9,729 nucleotides of DNA from Bacteroidales bacterium (GTDB lineage: Bacteria; Bacteroidota; Bacteroidia; Bacteroidales; UBA932). This document shows positions 1 to 7,469 of the stretch, one piece after another. Positions within the stretch are counted from its first letter, which is position 1, and the number at the start of each line of letters is the position of its first letter. The notes under the pieces were generated by a model that did not search any database, was not told where the DNA came from, and worked only from the letters and a program-made list of their open reading frames with translations. Where the stretch lies: assembly GCA_004552615.1 (NCBI GenBank), contig SFNZ01000069.1, positions 1 through 9,729 on the forward strand. Direction: 5' to 3'. Made by a program: the position numbers and the translations under genes.

Positions 1-634
1 TCACCAGATCGATCTCAATATAGGTAAAATCCAGATCGGACGGGAAGAGCCCCGTGCCGCTGCTGATGGCATAGTCGGTTCCGGCCACAGCAGTGTCGTC
101 CTCCGTTTCGTAGTCCACGCCGGTCACATACTGCAGGCCCTCGCTTTCACGCATCAGGGGAATGCGGACTTTTCCGGCGGACTTGTCCGCCCAGATCTCC
201 GTCTCGGCAAAACCCATGGCGCTGGGGATCTCCGGCTCGTCGTCCTCAATGGCGATGGAGGCCGTGCAGGCGTTGGAATAGACCTCCGCTCCCCGGGATT
301 CCATGACAACGGCGTTGACCACTTCGCCGCACTCGTGCAGGTCATCGTCCAGGGCCTCGAAGGTGATCTCCTTTTCCCACTCACCGTCGGCAAAGACCAC
401 CAGGAAGGGATAGCTGTCATATTCACCGCCGTCGAACTCGATGAGGGAGTCGGTGCGGGTATGGTCATCCACAAAGTCCTCGGGCATGACGGGTGGGATG
501 TCCTCCGCTTCTGGCTCATAAGCCTCACCCTGCCAGCTCTCGGAGCAATACTTCACCCCGTTCACTTCATAGAAGCAGCGGAAATCGTAAGTATAGGTAT
601 CACCCATAACAGCCTTCAGCAGCTCCGGAGAAAT
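1..634 (-). other. Calx-beta-like repeat segment, apparently foreign to the DUF5683 gene; junction near 600-640
   Basis: In the same frame as DUF5683, this stretch encodes residues 280-490. One repeat ends with ITFEALDDDLHE (369-380) and TASIAIEDDEP (403-413), the typical closing strands of a Calx-beta domain. The next starts near residue 419 and contains VDYETEDDTAVAGTDY (452-467), the central Calx-beta signature, then runs off the window. Such repeats occur in large secreted or surface proteins, often in tandem, and can bind calcium. All five arginine codons here are CGN, while 13 of the 14 in the DUF5683 part are AGG or AGA. DUF5683 proteins normally finish shortly after the motif at residues 268-280. 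I infer a junction between sequences of two origins, by assembly error or recombination. A true fusion is not excluded because the frame is intact. Confidence 0.6.
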
Positions 635-1471
635 GACCGCAGGCGAGACGCTGAGGGCCAGGTCGTCGGACAGTTCGAAATTGTGCATATATGCAAATAC
701 GTTGGCATCAATTATCTGAAGTACATAGAAGCCTAAAAGGGCGACTACGGAATAATCCCTGTATCTTCTGAAGACATCCCTGTAATACTTCGCGGTGGAT
801 GCGGCTACCGGGCCGTCATAGGTAGAGTCCTCCATCGTGGCATCATTGTATATCTTCTTGTACCTGAGATAGTTCGTATTGTTGGTAACAAGAAAATGAG
901 CAGAGCACATCAGAGCCGTGTAATATATCGGAATCTTCCAGTACTCCCCGTTGTATGCCTGTCCCAGACCGGGAAGAAGAAGCGAGTACAGGGTCGCCTT
1001 TCCGGGCTGCGGATAGTCCCCCGACCCGAAATTGCAGACTCCGTCCAGAAGCGAACCCCAGTAGAAGAGTCCCGTTCCTACGAAGCACCATGTGCTGGCT
1101 GTCTTGAAGTCTGATTTGCCTTCCACATTGTACCTGTGCCTGTAGTAGATGCCGAGACCGGCTGTTGCAGCCATGCCTCCGTAGATGACCGGCAACTTCC
1201 AATATTGCCTGTTGTGCATCTGCTGGCCGCCTATGAACACGGTGGATCCGGCGAACATCACGCCGATCCTTGCATCCCTCTTGTGGGAGATGCCGCCGAA
1301 ATACTCCTTGAAAGTGAATGCCTTGTCCGTTGAATCCCTGCCGGTCGTATCATCTTTCTCGTTGTATGTCTGCGTGAATGCCTCTTCCCTGAACTGGGCC
1401 TTGATGTCAGTCATGGACAATGCAAATCCCAGAACGGCAAGTACGGCAATATGAAAGAAACGTCTCGTCAT
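1..1471 (-). CDS. DUF5683 membrane protein continuing in frame into Calx-beta repeats; partial, possibly chimeric
   Basis: The frame opens at ATG 1471 and stays open to the window edge (490 codons, no stop seen). Residues 1-26 look like a signal peptide ending near KAQ. Residues 158-181 carry the DUF5683 hallmark: KATLYSLLLPGLGQ, then N, YWK and P. Residues 239-280 (IIDANVFAYMHNFELSDDL, then a PAVI ending) match the usual C-terminal part of the family. A related N/YWK/P/Y hydrophobic unit also occurs at about 81-97, suggesting an internal duplication. From about residue 281 the protein changes character: acidic, cysteine-containing, with Calx-beta-like strands at 369-413 and 419-490. The start lies 15 bp after the parB stop, so it is probably the third gene of a parA-parB operon, a common Bacteroidota arrangement. 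The role of DUF5683 is unknown; it is probably an envelope protein. The first 280 residues are secure as DUF5683; whether the rest truly belongs to this gene is doubtful. Confidence 0.8.
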   Translation of the reverse strand, partial: MTRRFFHIAVLAVLGFALSMTDIKAQFREEAFTQTYNEKDDTTGRDSTDKAFTFKEYFGGISHKRDARIGVMFAGSTVFIGGQQMHNRQYWKLPVIYGGMAATAGLGIYYRHRYNVEGKSDFKTASTWCFVGTGLFYWGSLLDGVCNFGSGDYPQPGKATLYSLLLPGLGQAYNGEYWKIPIYYTALMCSAHFLVTNNTNYLRYKKIYNDATMEDSTYDGPVAASTAKYYRDVFRRYRDYSVVALLGFYVLQIIDANVFAYMHNFELSDDLALSVSPAVISPELLKAVMGDTYTYDFRCFYEVNGVKYCSESWQGEAYEPEAEDIPPVMPEDFVDDHTRTDSLIEFDGGEYDSYPFLVVFADGEWEKEITFEALDDDLHECGEVVNAVVMESRGAEVYSNACTASIAIEDDEPEIPSAMGFAETEIWADKSAGKVRIPLMRESEGLQYVTGVDYETEDDTAVAGTDYAISSGTGLFPSDLDFTYIEIDLV

Positions 1472-1486
1472 TGCAGGCAGGGGATT

Positions 1487-2416
1487 TCAGATATTCGAAT
1501 CATCCAGAGCCTTGAGGAAGCGCCTGACTTCCTCATCGGAACCGAAATGGATGGTCATCGTACCTTTCCCTGACGGGGAACGCTTCAGGCTGATGCTCTT
1601 GTCGAAATATTTGCCGATATGCTCAAGTACACGGCAATAATCCTCAGGAAGCTCCTCCTCCTGACGCTTCACCTGCGGCTTGTCCGGAGCAAGCAGTTCC
1701 CTGACCTTGTCCTCAAGCTGGCGAACGGACCATCCGTTCCTGATGACCAGGTCACAGAGCTGCTCCTGGGCTGCCGGTTCCTCGATGCCGAGAAGTACTT
1801 TTGCATGTCCTACGCTCAGAAGTCCGACTTTGAGGTCATGCTGAACCTTTGCCGGAAGACGGAGAAGACGGAGATAATTGGTCACCGAAGCGCGTTTCTT
1901 CCCTACCCTGTCAGCCATCTGCTCCTGCGTCAGGCTGCATTCCTCGATGAGTCTCTGATAGCTGAGAGCCACTTCAATAGGATCGAGATTTTCCCTCTGG
2001 ATGTTCTCCACGATAGCCATTTCTAGCATCCCCTGGTCGCTTGCATCCCGGATATATGCCGGAACCATGTCCATCCCGGCGAGACGGCAGGCCTTGAAAC
2101 GGCGTTCGCCGCTGATTATCTGATACCTGTCCGCACTCTTTTTCCTGACGGTTATTGGCTGGATCAGGCCGAAGGTACGTATGGATTCGGAAAGTTCCTG
2201 GAGGGCTTCCTGGTCAAATGACATCCTCGGCTGGAAAGGGTTCGGCTCAATCATGTCCACAGGAATACGGAGTATGTCTGCGGTGTCCTGAGGATCCTTC
2301 GCCCCCACCACAGCCTTGTTCACATATCCTACAGGCGAACGCAGGGTGTCAATGCTTGATGAATCACCCAGAAGTGCGTCAAGTCCTTTGCCAAGTCCTC
2401 TTATCGGTTTGCTCAT
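1487..2416 (-). CDS. parB: ParB/Spo0J-type chromosome partitioning protein
   Basis: This 309-residue DNA-binding CTPase clamp would load at parS sites near the origin and work with ParA to segregate chromosomes. Residues 1-18 (MSKPIRGLGKGLDALLGD) are the basic N-terminal segment typical of chromosomal ParB proteins that contacts ParA. The ParB N-terminal domain spans about 50-145, with PNPFQPR (58-64), the CTP-binding box GERRFKA (103-109) and the ENIQRENLDPIE box (137-148). The helix-turn-helix region follows at about 160-205 (LTQEQMADRVGKKRASV, then LSVGHAK). A charged linker and a C-terminal dimerisation domain end the protein. I chose ATG 2416 because conserved sequence begins there; an upstream extension would run through the end of parA in another frame. 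It begins 11 bp after the parA stop, so the two are probably co-transcribed. Length and motifs are normal. Confidence 0.96.
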   Translation of the reverse strand: MSKPIRGLGKGLDALLGDSSSIDTLRSPVGYVNKAVVGAKDPQDTADILRIPVDMIEPNPFQPRMSFDQEALQELSESIRTFGLIQPITVRKKSADRYQIISGERRFKACRLAGMDMVPAYIRDASDQGMLEMAIVENIQRENLDPIEVALSYQRLIEECSLTQEQMADRVGKKRASVTNYLRLLRLPAKVQHDLKVGLLSVGHAKVLLGIEEPAAQEQLCDLVIRNGWSVRQLEDKVRELLAPDKPQVKRQEEELPEDYCRVLEHIGKYFDKSISLKRSPSGKGTMTIHFGSDEEVRRFLKALDDSNI

Positions 2417-2427
2417 AAATAATCTGA

Positions 2428-3198
2428 TTAATTCTTGTTTTTCTCGAGGACTTCCTTCGCAAGGTTGAGATAGTTGGATGTGCCGTTGCACATGACGTCG
2501 TAGAGAATGATCGGCTTTCCGTGCGACGGAGCCTCGCTCAGACGGATGTTCCTCTGTATTATAGTATCGAATACCATGTCCTTGAAATGTTCCCGGAGCT
2601 GGTTCAGCACCTGGGTATGCACCTTCGTGCGGCCGTCATACATGGTCACCACGAATCCCTCGATAGTGAGCACCGGATTCACTCCGTTCTGCACGAGCCT
2701 GATGGTCTGGAGAAGCTTTCCGAGACCTTCGAGGGCGAAGAATTCCGGCTGCACCGGTACGATTACGGAATCCGCAGCGGTCAGGGAATTGACGGTGATG
2801 AGGCCGAGGGACGGGGAGCAGTCAATGACAATATAGTCATACCTGTCACGGACAGGTGCAATGGCATTCTTGAGCACGGACTCCCTGTCAGGCACATCGC
2901 GCATCTCGATCTCGACAGCCACGAGATTGATATGGGAAGGGACCATGTGAAGGTTCGCTATCTCAGTCTGTATCAATGCATCCTCGATGCCGATAGTGCC
3001 TATCATGACCTCGTACAATGTCCTCTTCTGATCATTGTCAGGAGAAAAATTAAGGCCGGATGTCGTATTGGCCTGAGGGTCTGCATCTATGATCAGCACT
3101 TTCTTCTCGAGAACTGCGAGCGAAGCTGCCAGATTGATGGCGGTGGTGGTTTTGCCTACCCCGCCTTTTTGATTTGCTATAGCGATAACCTTTCCCAT
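2428..3198 (-). CDS. parA: ParA/Soj-type chromosome partitioning ATPase
   Basis: A 256-residue MinD/ParA-family ATPase that binds DNA nonspecifically as an ATP dimer and is stimulated by ParB. The deviant Walker A motif is KGGVGKTT (11-18), with the signature lysine K11 and catalytic-site lysine K16. DADPQ (38-42) follows, then the Walker B region DYIVIDCSPS (121-130), and RNIRLSEAPSHGKPI (216-230), conserved in Soj-type proteins. The short length and absence of an N-terminal helix-turn-helix indicate the chromosomal rather than plasmid type Ia form. ATG 3198 is preferred over an upstream start at 3300, because family members begin at MGKVIAIANQKGG and the extra 34 residues would cover the promoter-like region. 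parB follows after 11 bp. Confidence 0.97.
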   Translation of the reverse strand: MGKVIAIANQKGGVGKTTTAINLAASLAVLEKKVLIIDADPQANTTSGLNFSPDNDQKRTLYEVMIGTIGIEDALIQTEIANLHMVPSHINLVAVEIEMRDVPDRESVLKNAIAPVRDRYDYIVIDCSPSLGLITVNSLTAADSVIVPVQPEFFALEGLGKLLQTIRLVQNGVNPVLTIEGFVVTMYDGRTKVHTQVLNQLREHFKDMVFDTIIQRNIRLSEAPSHGKPIILYDVMCNGTSNYLNLAKEVLEKNKN

Positions 3199-3221
3199 TC
3201 GATTATTTTTAACCTGAACTA

Positions 3222-3255
3222 CAAATTTAATAAAATAATTCTTATTGCAGGCAAA
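3222..3255 (-). promoter_or_regulatory. Candidate Bacteroidota-type promoter for parA-parB-DUF5683
   Basis: On the minus strand, TAAATTTG at 3229-3222 matches the Bacteroidota -7 consensus TAnnTTTG exactly. A TTTG at 3255-3252 is a possible -33 box. The spacer is 22 bp, slightly longer than the usual 19-21. The ATG of parA lies 23 bp downstream of the -7 box. It sits in the 105-bp gap between priA and parA, which suggests that the partition genes have their own transcript. Inferred by pattern only. Confidence 0.5.
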
Positions 3256-3268
3256 CAGACATCTGTTT
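3253..3268. repeat. 16-bp inverted repeat over the -33 region of the parA promoter
   Basis: AAACAGA-CA-TCTGTTT has two perfect 7-bp arms around a 2-bp centre. It overlaps three bases of the candidate -33 box and lies 35 bp downstream of the priA stop. It could be an operator for a dimeric regulator of parAB. Read as RNA from the priA side, it gives only a six-pair, mostly A-U stem with a 4-nt loop and three U's after it, so it would be a weak terminator at best. It does not resemble the parS core GTTTCACGTGAAAC. Confidence 0.4.
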
Positions 3269-3303
3269 TTGAATTTTTCTGCACTCCGGTTCGTCAGCAC
3301 CCG

Positions 3304-5547
3304 CTACGGGTCTACATCCAACACTATGTTTCCGGCACATTGACGGACCCTGCAGAATTCCTGTACCGTCGCGTCCAGCCGCCTCTTCATGCCAGCAAGT
3401 TCCGGGCCCTTCTTCATCAATATTCGTATATGCCTGATATACAAATCGGAAACCTTGTCCACCGCCGGAGGATAAGGGCCCATCACCGACACTGTGCCGG
3501 ATCCGCCACCTGCCTGACAGGGCACTCCGTATTCCTTCATCAGGACGCCCGCAAGTTCGGCCGCAAGATCTTCAGCGGCCTTTTCCTCCCTGTCACGGAC
3601 AATCACCTGCACTATTCTCGAAAAAGGAGGATAACCGAAGGCATAACGTTCCGAAAGCATCTCCTCGGAAAGGTCTTCATTACGGTAATCCCCTGAGAAA
3701 AGCCTGTATACAGGATGGGAAGGACGGGAAGTCTGTATCACGAAGGTACCTTTCTGCCCGCGTCTCCCTCCCCTGCCCATGAACTGGCCGAGCATCTGGA
3801 CCGCACGCTCATCCGCCCTGAAGTCCTGCTGTCCGAGAAGGGAATCAGCCTGGATGACTGCAACTAAGGACAATCCTCCGAAATCGAATCCCTTGGTCAC
3901 TATCTGGGTGCCTACCAATATGTCTATCTTCCTGTCCGAGAAAGCCTTGACCACATCCTTCCCCGCTGATGCACTGGAGGAAGTGTCACTGTCGAGTCTT
4001 GCAAGCCTCGCTCCCGGGAATAGCTCCCGGGCCTCCTCCTCCACTCTCTGCGTTCCCGCCCCGAGAGGCTCGAGAGGAGCTCCGCACCGCCCACATGCAC
4101 CCGTGTAGCTGAATCTGGAACCGCAGTAATGGCACATCATGACCCCCTCCTGCCTGTGCCAGCTCAGAGGAACGTTGCAATGCGGACAATGAGGAATATC
4201 CCCGCATCCCGTACATTGCAATGAAGGGGCATAGGAGCGCCTGGCCCTCAACAGCAGGACCTGACCGCCCGAAGACAATGCCTCATTGACCTTCGCTATG
4301 AGCCTGAACGAGAAACTTCCCTTCATACCCTTCTTCCTGCGTTCAGCTGACGTGTCGATGATTTCCACCTCGGTGTCGGTGTTCCCGAAATACTTTTCCG
4401 AAAGCATGACTTTCACGAAACGCCCCGTCCTGCAATTGTACAGGGATTCGAGCGAAGGAGTGGCAGTCCCGAGAATCACGTCCGCCCCGTGTATCCTGGC
4501 CAGCATCAGGGCCGTGTCCCTGCCATTGTACCTCGGCGCCGGGGCATCCTGCTTATATGAAGGGTCATGTTCCTCGTCAACAATCACGAGGCCGAGATCC
4601 CTGTGCGGAAGAAACACCGCGGAACGAGTCCCTAGCAGCACATATCCGCCATGCCGGACAGATTCCAGCACGGAATATCTCCTTGCCGGCGTCTCCTTCG
4701 AATGAAATGTGAGAAGCCTGCTGCCGAACACTGAAGTGAGCCTGTCCTCGAGCTGACGGCTGACAGCTATCTCCGGGACAAGGTATAGGACATTTTTTCC
4801 ACGAGAAAGAGCCTCCAGGGCCAGCACAATGTATATTTCGGTCTTCCCGGAACCGGTCACTCCGTCAAGAAGCACAGGCTTCTTATCTGACATTCCCGTC
4901 TTTATGCGTCCGAGCGCTTCTTTCTGTGCAGCACTCAGTGACGGGACATGGAGCGGCGGCTCATTCCCCGGGACGTCATCAACTTCCGGACTTGCCAGTC
5001 TCATCAGCTCTTCCCCCAGGTGAATAGCCTCCGCCTCATATTTCCTTACATCCTCGGCATACCTGTCCTTCACAGCCTGCTTCACCGCCCTCGCAAGCAG
5101 CTCTTTCCGCCGGGCCAGGATGGTCCCGGTTCTCTCGAGCCTTGCCCTGACGGCCGCAACCTTCTTGTCAACAGCAGCCCGGGCCCTTTCCTTGGACCGA
5201 AGGGATACCAATTCCCCGTCAATCTTCACAGCCGGATATGCAGCCTTGTACACCTCCCCTACGGAACACAGATAATACTCCGATACAAACTCCCAGAGCC
5301 TGAGTTCATCCTCCGTGACCGGAGCCATATCCCTCACGATATCAAGGATTTCCAGGATTCGGGATTCATCTATGCCAGGAACGATTCCGGTATCCCTGAC
5401 TACACCCGTATATTTCCGGCCCGCGAAACGTACAGACACCCTGTCCCCACGCGCCACAGGACCTTCGCCCTCCGGCACGAAATAGCAGGGATTCCACTCG
5501 AGCCTGAGCGGAAGAATCACGGATATGTAGGTCCCGACTTTTTCCAT
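3304..5547 (-). CDS. priA: Primosomal protein N' (PriA), replication restart helicase
   Basis: This 747-residue protein is close in size to E. coli PriA (732). PriA is a 3'-to-5' superfamily 2 helicase that recognises abandoned forks and reloads the replisome. Residues 1-110 form the 3'-end-binding domain. Walker A is DGVTGSGKTE (228-237), Walker B is DEEH (324-327), and motif III is GTATPSLES (360-368). Four cysteine pairs at 445/448, 454/457, 472/475 and 485/488 form the two-zinc module. GTQIVTKGFDF (546-556) and ADSLL with DFRADERA (567-582) are family motifs, and the C-terminal domain has YPPFSRIV (639-646). Two motifs are unusual: RARRSYAP (434-441) replaces the common NRRGYAP, and QFMGRGGR (588-595) replaces QVAGRAGR, though both arginines of GRxGR remain. 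It starts 23 bp after the HHH barrel gene, probably in one operon with it. Confidence 0.96.
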   Translation of the reverse strand: MEKVGTYISVILPLRLEWNPCYFVPEGEGPVARGDRVSVRFAGRKYTGVVRDTGIVPGIDESRILEILDIVRDMAPVTEDELRLWEFVSEYYLCSVGEVYKAAYPAVKIDGELVSLRSKERARAAVDKKVAAVRARLERTGTILARRKELLARAVKQAVKDRYAEDVRKYEAEAIHLGEELMRLASPEVDDVPGNEPPLHVPSLSAAQKEALGRIKTGMSDKKPVLLDGVTGSGKTEIYIVLALEALSRGKNVLYLVPEIAVSRQLEDRLTSVFGSRLLTFHSKETPARRYSVLESVRHGGYVLLGTRSAVFLPHRDLGLVIVDEEHDPSYKQDAPAPRYNGRDTALMLARIHGADVILGTATPSLESLYNCRTGRFVKVMLSEKYFGNTDTEVEIIDTSAERRKKGMKGSFSFRLIAKVNEALSSGGQVLLLRARRSYAPSLQCTGCGDIPHCPHCNVPLSWHRQEGVMMCHYCGSRFSYTGACGRCGAPLEPLGAGTQRVEEEARELFPGARLARLDSDTSSSASAGKDVVKAFSDRKIDILVGTQIVTKGFDFGGLSLVAVIQADSLLGQQDFRADERAVQMLGQFMGRGGRRGQKGTFVIQTSRPSHPVYRLFSGDYRNEDLSEEMLSERYAFGYPPFSRIVQVIVRDREEKAAEDLAAELAGVLMKEYGVPCQAGGGSGTVSVMGPYPPAVDKVSDLYIRHIRILMKKGPELAGMKRRLDATVQEFCRVRQCAGNIVLDVDP

Positions 5548-5564
5548 ATTGCGAATTTACTAAG

Positions 5565-5579
5565 GATTTTTCAAAAATC
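5565..5579. repeat. 15-bp palindrome at the end of the HHH barrel gene
   Basis: GATTTTT-C-AAAAATC has perfect 7-bp arms around one base and covers the stop codon of the barrel gene (5571-5573), 18 bp before the priA start. The one-base centre and A/T stem make it a poor RNA hairpin and an unlikely terminator. It may be a protein site or chance in AT-rich sequence. Confidence 0.3.
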
Positions 5580-7385
5580 AACAGAAAGCTGGATCCGGCA
5601 CTCCGCCCTCGCCGGACGGTCTCCTGACGTTCCTTCCAACGACCATGGACATGCAGTGTATCCTGCCCTGAAATAGACCTTCATGTAGCAGGAACCCAGA
5701 CGGAACCTGTGCCTCGCAGCCAGCGAGACGGCATATCCGCGGCCGTAATAGGCAGGAACATTGAACGTTCCCGGAGCATCCCTCTCGTATGAATACAGGC
5801 GGTCATCCCAGCTGTCGGCGACGAACAGTGTCCCCCTCAGGTACACGGCCCCGGCCCCATGCACATATCCCTCTTCAGCATAGGCGAGCCATGCGAATCC
5901 CGAACATTTCAGCAGATCCGCCCTGAGCACAGTCTGCCATCCACTGCAAGTCCATTTAAGGTCCGTCCTTGCCTCAGTCCTGGACTTCTCCCCGTATGAC
6001 CTCAGCCTTCCAGTCAGCCTGACGGAGAGGACCAGGGCGTCAGCAAGCTTAAGCGGACAGTTCAGGAGTAGTTTCAGCTGCCGCGACCTTACATCAGCAT
6101 CCGGGAATGCCAGGTCAGCAGTCAGGCCTATCTCATTGTAAAACAGGCCTGCAGCAGCACCGGCCTCCACCTTCTTTCCGGAGAAAGCCCTGACCGGCGA
6201 GCTGTATGCCAGGTCATACCCGTTCTGGATCCAGCGTCCCGAGCCGGCAACCTTCCACCTTTCAGCAAACGGTACACAGAACCCTCCAGTCACTGCCCCG
6301 GCACGGTTAATCAGATCAAAAGCAGTTTCCGCAAACAGGTCAGTCCCCTTCACGCAGAACCTCGCATCAGCGGATACCTTTGCCGCAGCGAGGCGTCTCC
6401 CATCTGCAGGGCATGCCGCACAGACTCCGTAAGCCGTCATGGACACTGCTCCTGTCCTTGAAAACCATCCGGCATTGAATCCCGGCATCACGGAAATGTC
6501 GGGCGGTTTTCCTGACTCACACCAGTCCCTGAGCCCCGGAAATGACACGAAGGCCGAGATGTCCAGATGCCCCGAGGATACCCTTGCGGCAATCCCCCTG
6601 TGGCTGGTTCCGGCTGACAGTGAGCGGGATGGAGAGATTCCCGTAGGACGTTTCCAGAATGACCTGTCCCCGGAAAATCCGCCCATCTGGTATCCGCTCC
6701 ACAAAGCCAGGCCCTGACCGAAACGGAGAGCATAATCCCCGATCAAATAACTTGCTTTCCGACGTCTGCCGGAAATTTCCAGAAAACAGGAATAGGATGA
6801 CGGTTTCATAAAGGGAGCGTCATATCCTTTCTTGGCTGACAAGCCGAAATCCACCCTGTCCCCGTCCCCCGCCCGGAGCTTGTGCCACATTGATAATGAA
6901 GTACCTGTCCCTTCAACATATTTAAGAGACAGATTCGTATCGGAGGAGACATCTGCCCGGGGACCTTTCTTCCGCTCTCCCGGCGGACCTGAAGAGCCCA
7001 GTTTGACGAAATGCGAGATTGCCTCCACGAAAGCCTGCGGGAAACCGTCCACTGAAGCCAGCTCAGTGAAGGACAATATCTCACCGGTCCTGTTCCGGTA
7101 TTCCGTCAACGAGGCCACCTGGTATTGTGAGAACAAGCCTGACGCAAGGAGCCTGCTCCGCGAGGCGCCGTTCAGGTCCAGAGGAGACCTTTCCAGTTCT
7201 TCGTACCGTTCTATCTCATCCTCCCCGAGCGACTCCATTCCAGTCTCCCCCGTCAGGTAAAGCACGGCCCTGATGAACCCGTCCCTGTCCGGTTCCCCCG
7301 GCCCTGCCGCAAATGAAACAACAGCAGATGCCCATAATGCCGCCTGCACAAATACCGCCATCCCGATGCTTTCCAAATTTCGCAT
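5571..7385 (-). CDS. Helix-hairpin-helix domain outer-membrane beta-barrel protein
   Basis: A 604-residue predicted exported protein. Residues 1-27 form a signal peptide (R2, hydrophobic core 10-26, cleavage near SFAA). Residues 64-123 resemble the helix-hairpin-helix repeats of ComEA-like proteins: SPLDLNGASRSRLL, then SLTEYRNRTG, then LASVDGFPQAFVEAI. The remainder looks like a beta-barrel: alternating strands, GDYALRFGQGLALWSG (216-231), which is a hallmark of this Bacteroidota family, NVPAYYGRGYA (542-552), and a terminal phenylalanine after IQLSVD, as expected for insertion by the BAM complex. The family is usually labelled only as HHH-domain protein; a role in handling DNA at the envelope is suggested by the HHH part but not shown. 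Twelve cysteines (200-596) are unusual for a barrel. ATG 7385 is chosen over ATG 7361 because it supplies the charged start of the signal. It precedes priA by 23 bp. Confidence 0.85.
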   Translation of the reverse strand: MRNLESIGMAVFVQAALWASAVVSFAAGPGEPDRDGFIRAVLYLTGETGMESLGEDEIERYEELERSPLDLNGASRSRLLASGLFSQYQVASLTEYRNRTGEILSFTELASVDGFPQAFVEAISHFVKLGSSGPPGERKKGPRADVSSDTNLSLKYVEGTGTSLSMWHKLRAGDGDRVDFGLSAKKGYDAPFMKPSSYSCFLEISGRRRKASYLIGDYALRFGQGLALWSGYQMGGFSGDRSFWKRPTGISPSRSLSAGTSHRGIAARVSSGHLDISAFVSFPGLRDWCESGKPPDISVMPGFNAGWFSRTGAVSMTAYGVCAACPADGRRLAAAKVSADARFCVKGTDLFAETAFDLINRAGAVTGGFCVPFAERWKVAGSGRWIQNGYDLAYSSPVRAFSGKKVEAGAAAGLFYNEIGLTADLAFPDADVRSRQLKLLLNCPLKLADALVLSVRLTGRLRSYGEKSRTEARTDLKWTCSGWQTVLRADLLKCSGFAWLAYAEEGYVHGAGAVYLRGTLFVADSWDDRLYSYERDAPGTFNVPAYYGRGYAVSLAARHRFRLGSCYMKVYFRAGYTACPWSLEGTSGDRPARAECRIQLSVDF

Positions 7386-7469
7386 TTCCCTTCCCGTGTG
7401 AATTTCCGGTCCAAGATAGAGATATACATCCGCATTCGGGGTGGCTTTTTTCCCACGTTTGAAGATTTT

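Noticed and set aside
154..528. A 124-codon minus-strand open frame at the left end
   Set aside because: It lies one frame off the Calx-beta reading frame, is Pro/Ser/Arg-rich and has no family resemblance; the other frame gives clear Calx-beta strands.
335..736. A 133-codon plus-strand open frame across the DUF5683/Calx-beta junction
   Set aside because: It is antisense to the long minus-strand frame and crosses the change in composition; nothing supports it as a gene.
3253..3268. Inverted repeat after priA as an intrinsic terminator
   Set aside because: The stem is short and mostly A-T, the loop is tight and only three T's follow on the minus strand; kept as a possible operator instead.
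2521..3696. A 391-codon plus-strand open frame opposite parA and the end of priA
   Set aside because: It is antisense to ParA and PriA, both with intact motifs; it has low-complexity His/Arg-rich sequence, crosses the parA promoter region and has no recognisable domain. A typical shadow of a ParA gene.
4948..5676. A 242-codon plus-strand open frame opposite the start of priA
   Set aside because: Antisense to the conserved N-terminal domain of PriA and the end of the barrel gene; no signal, domain or ribosome-binding context.
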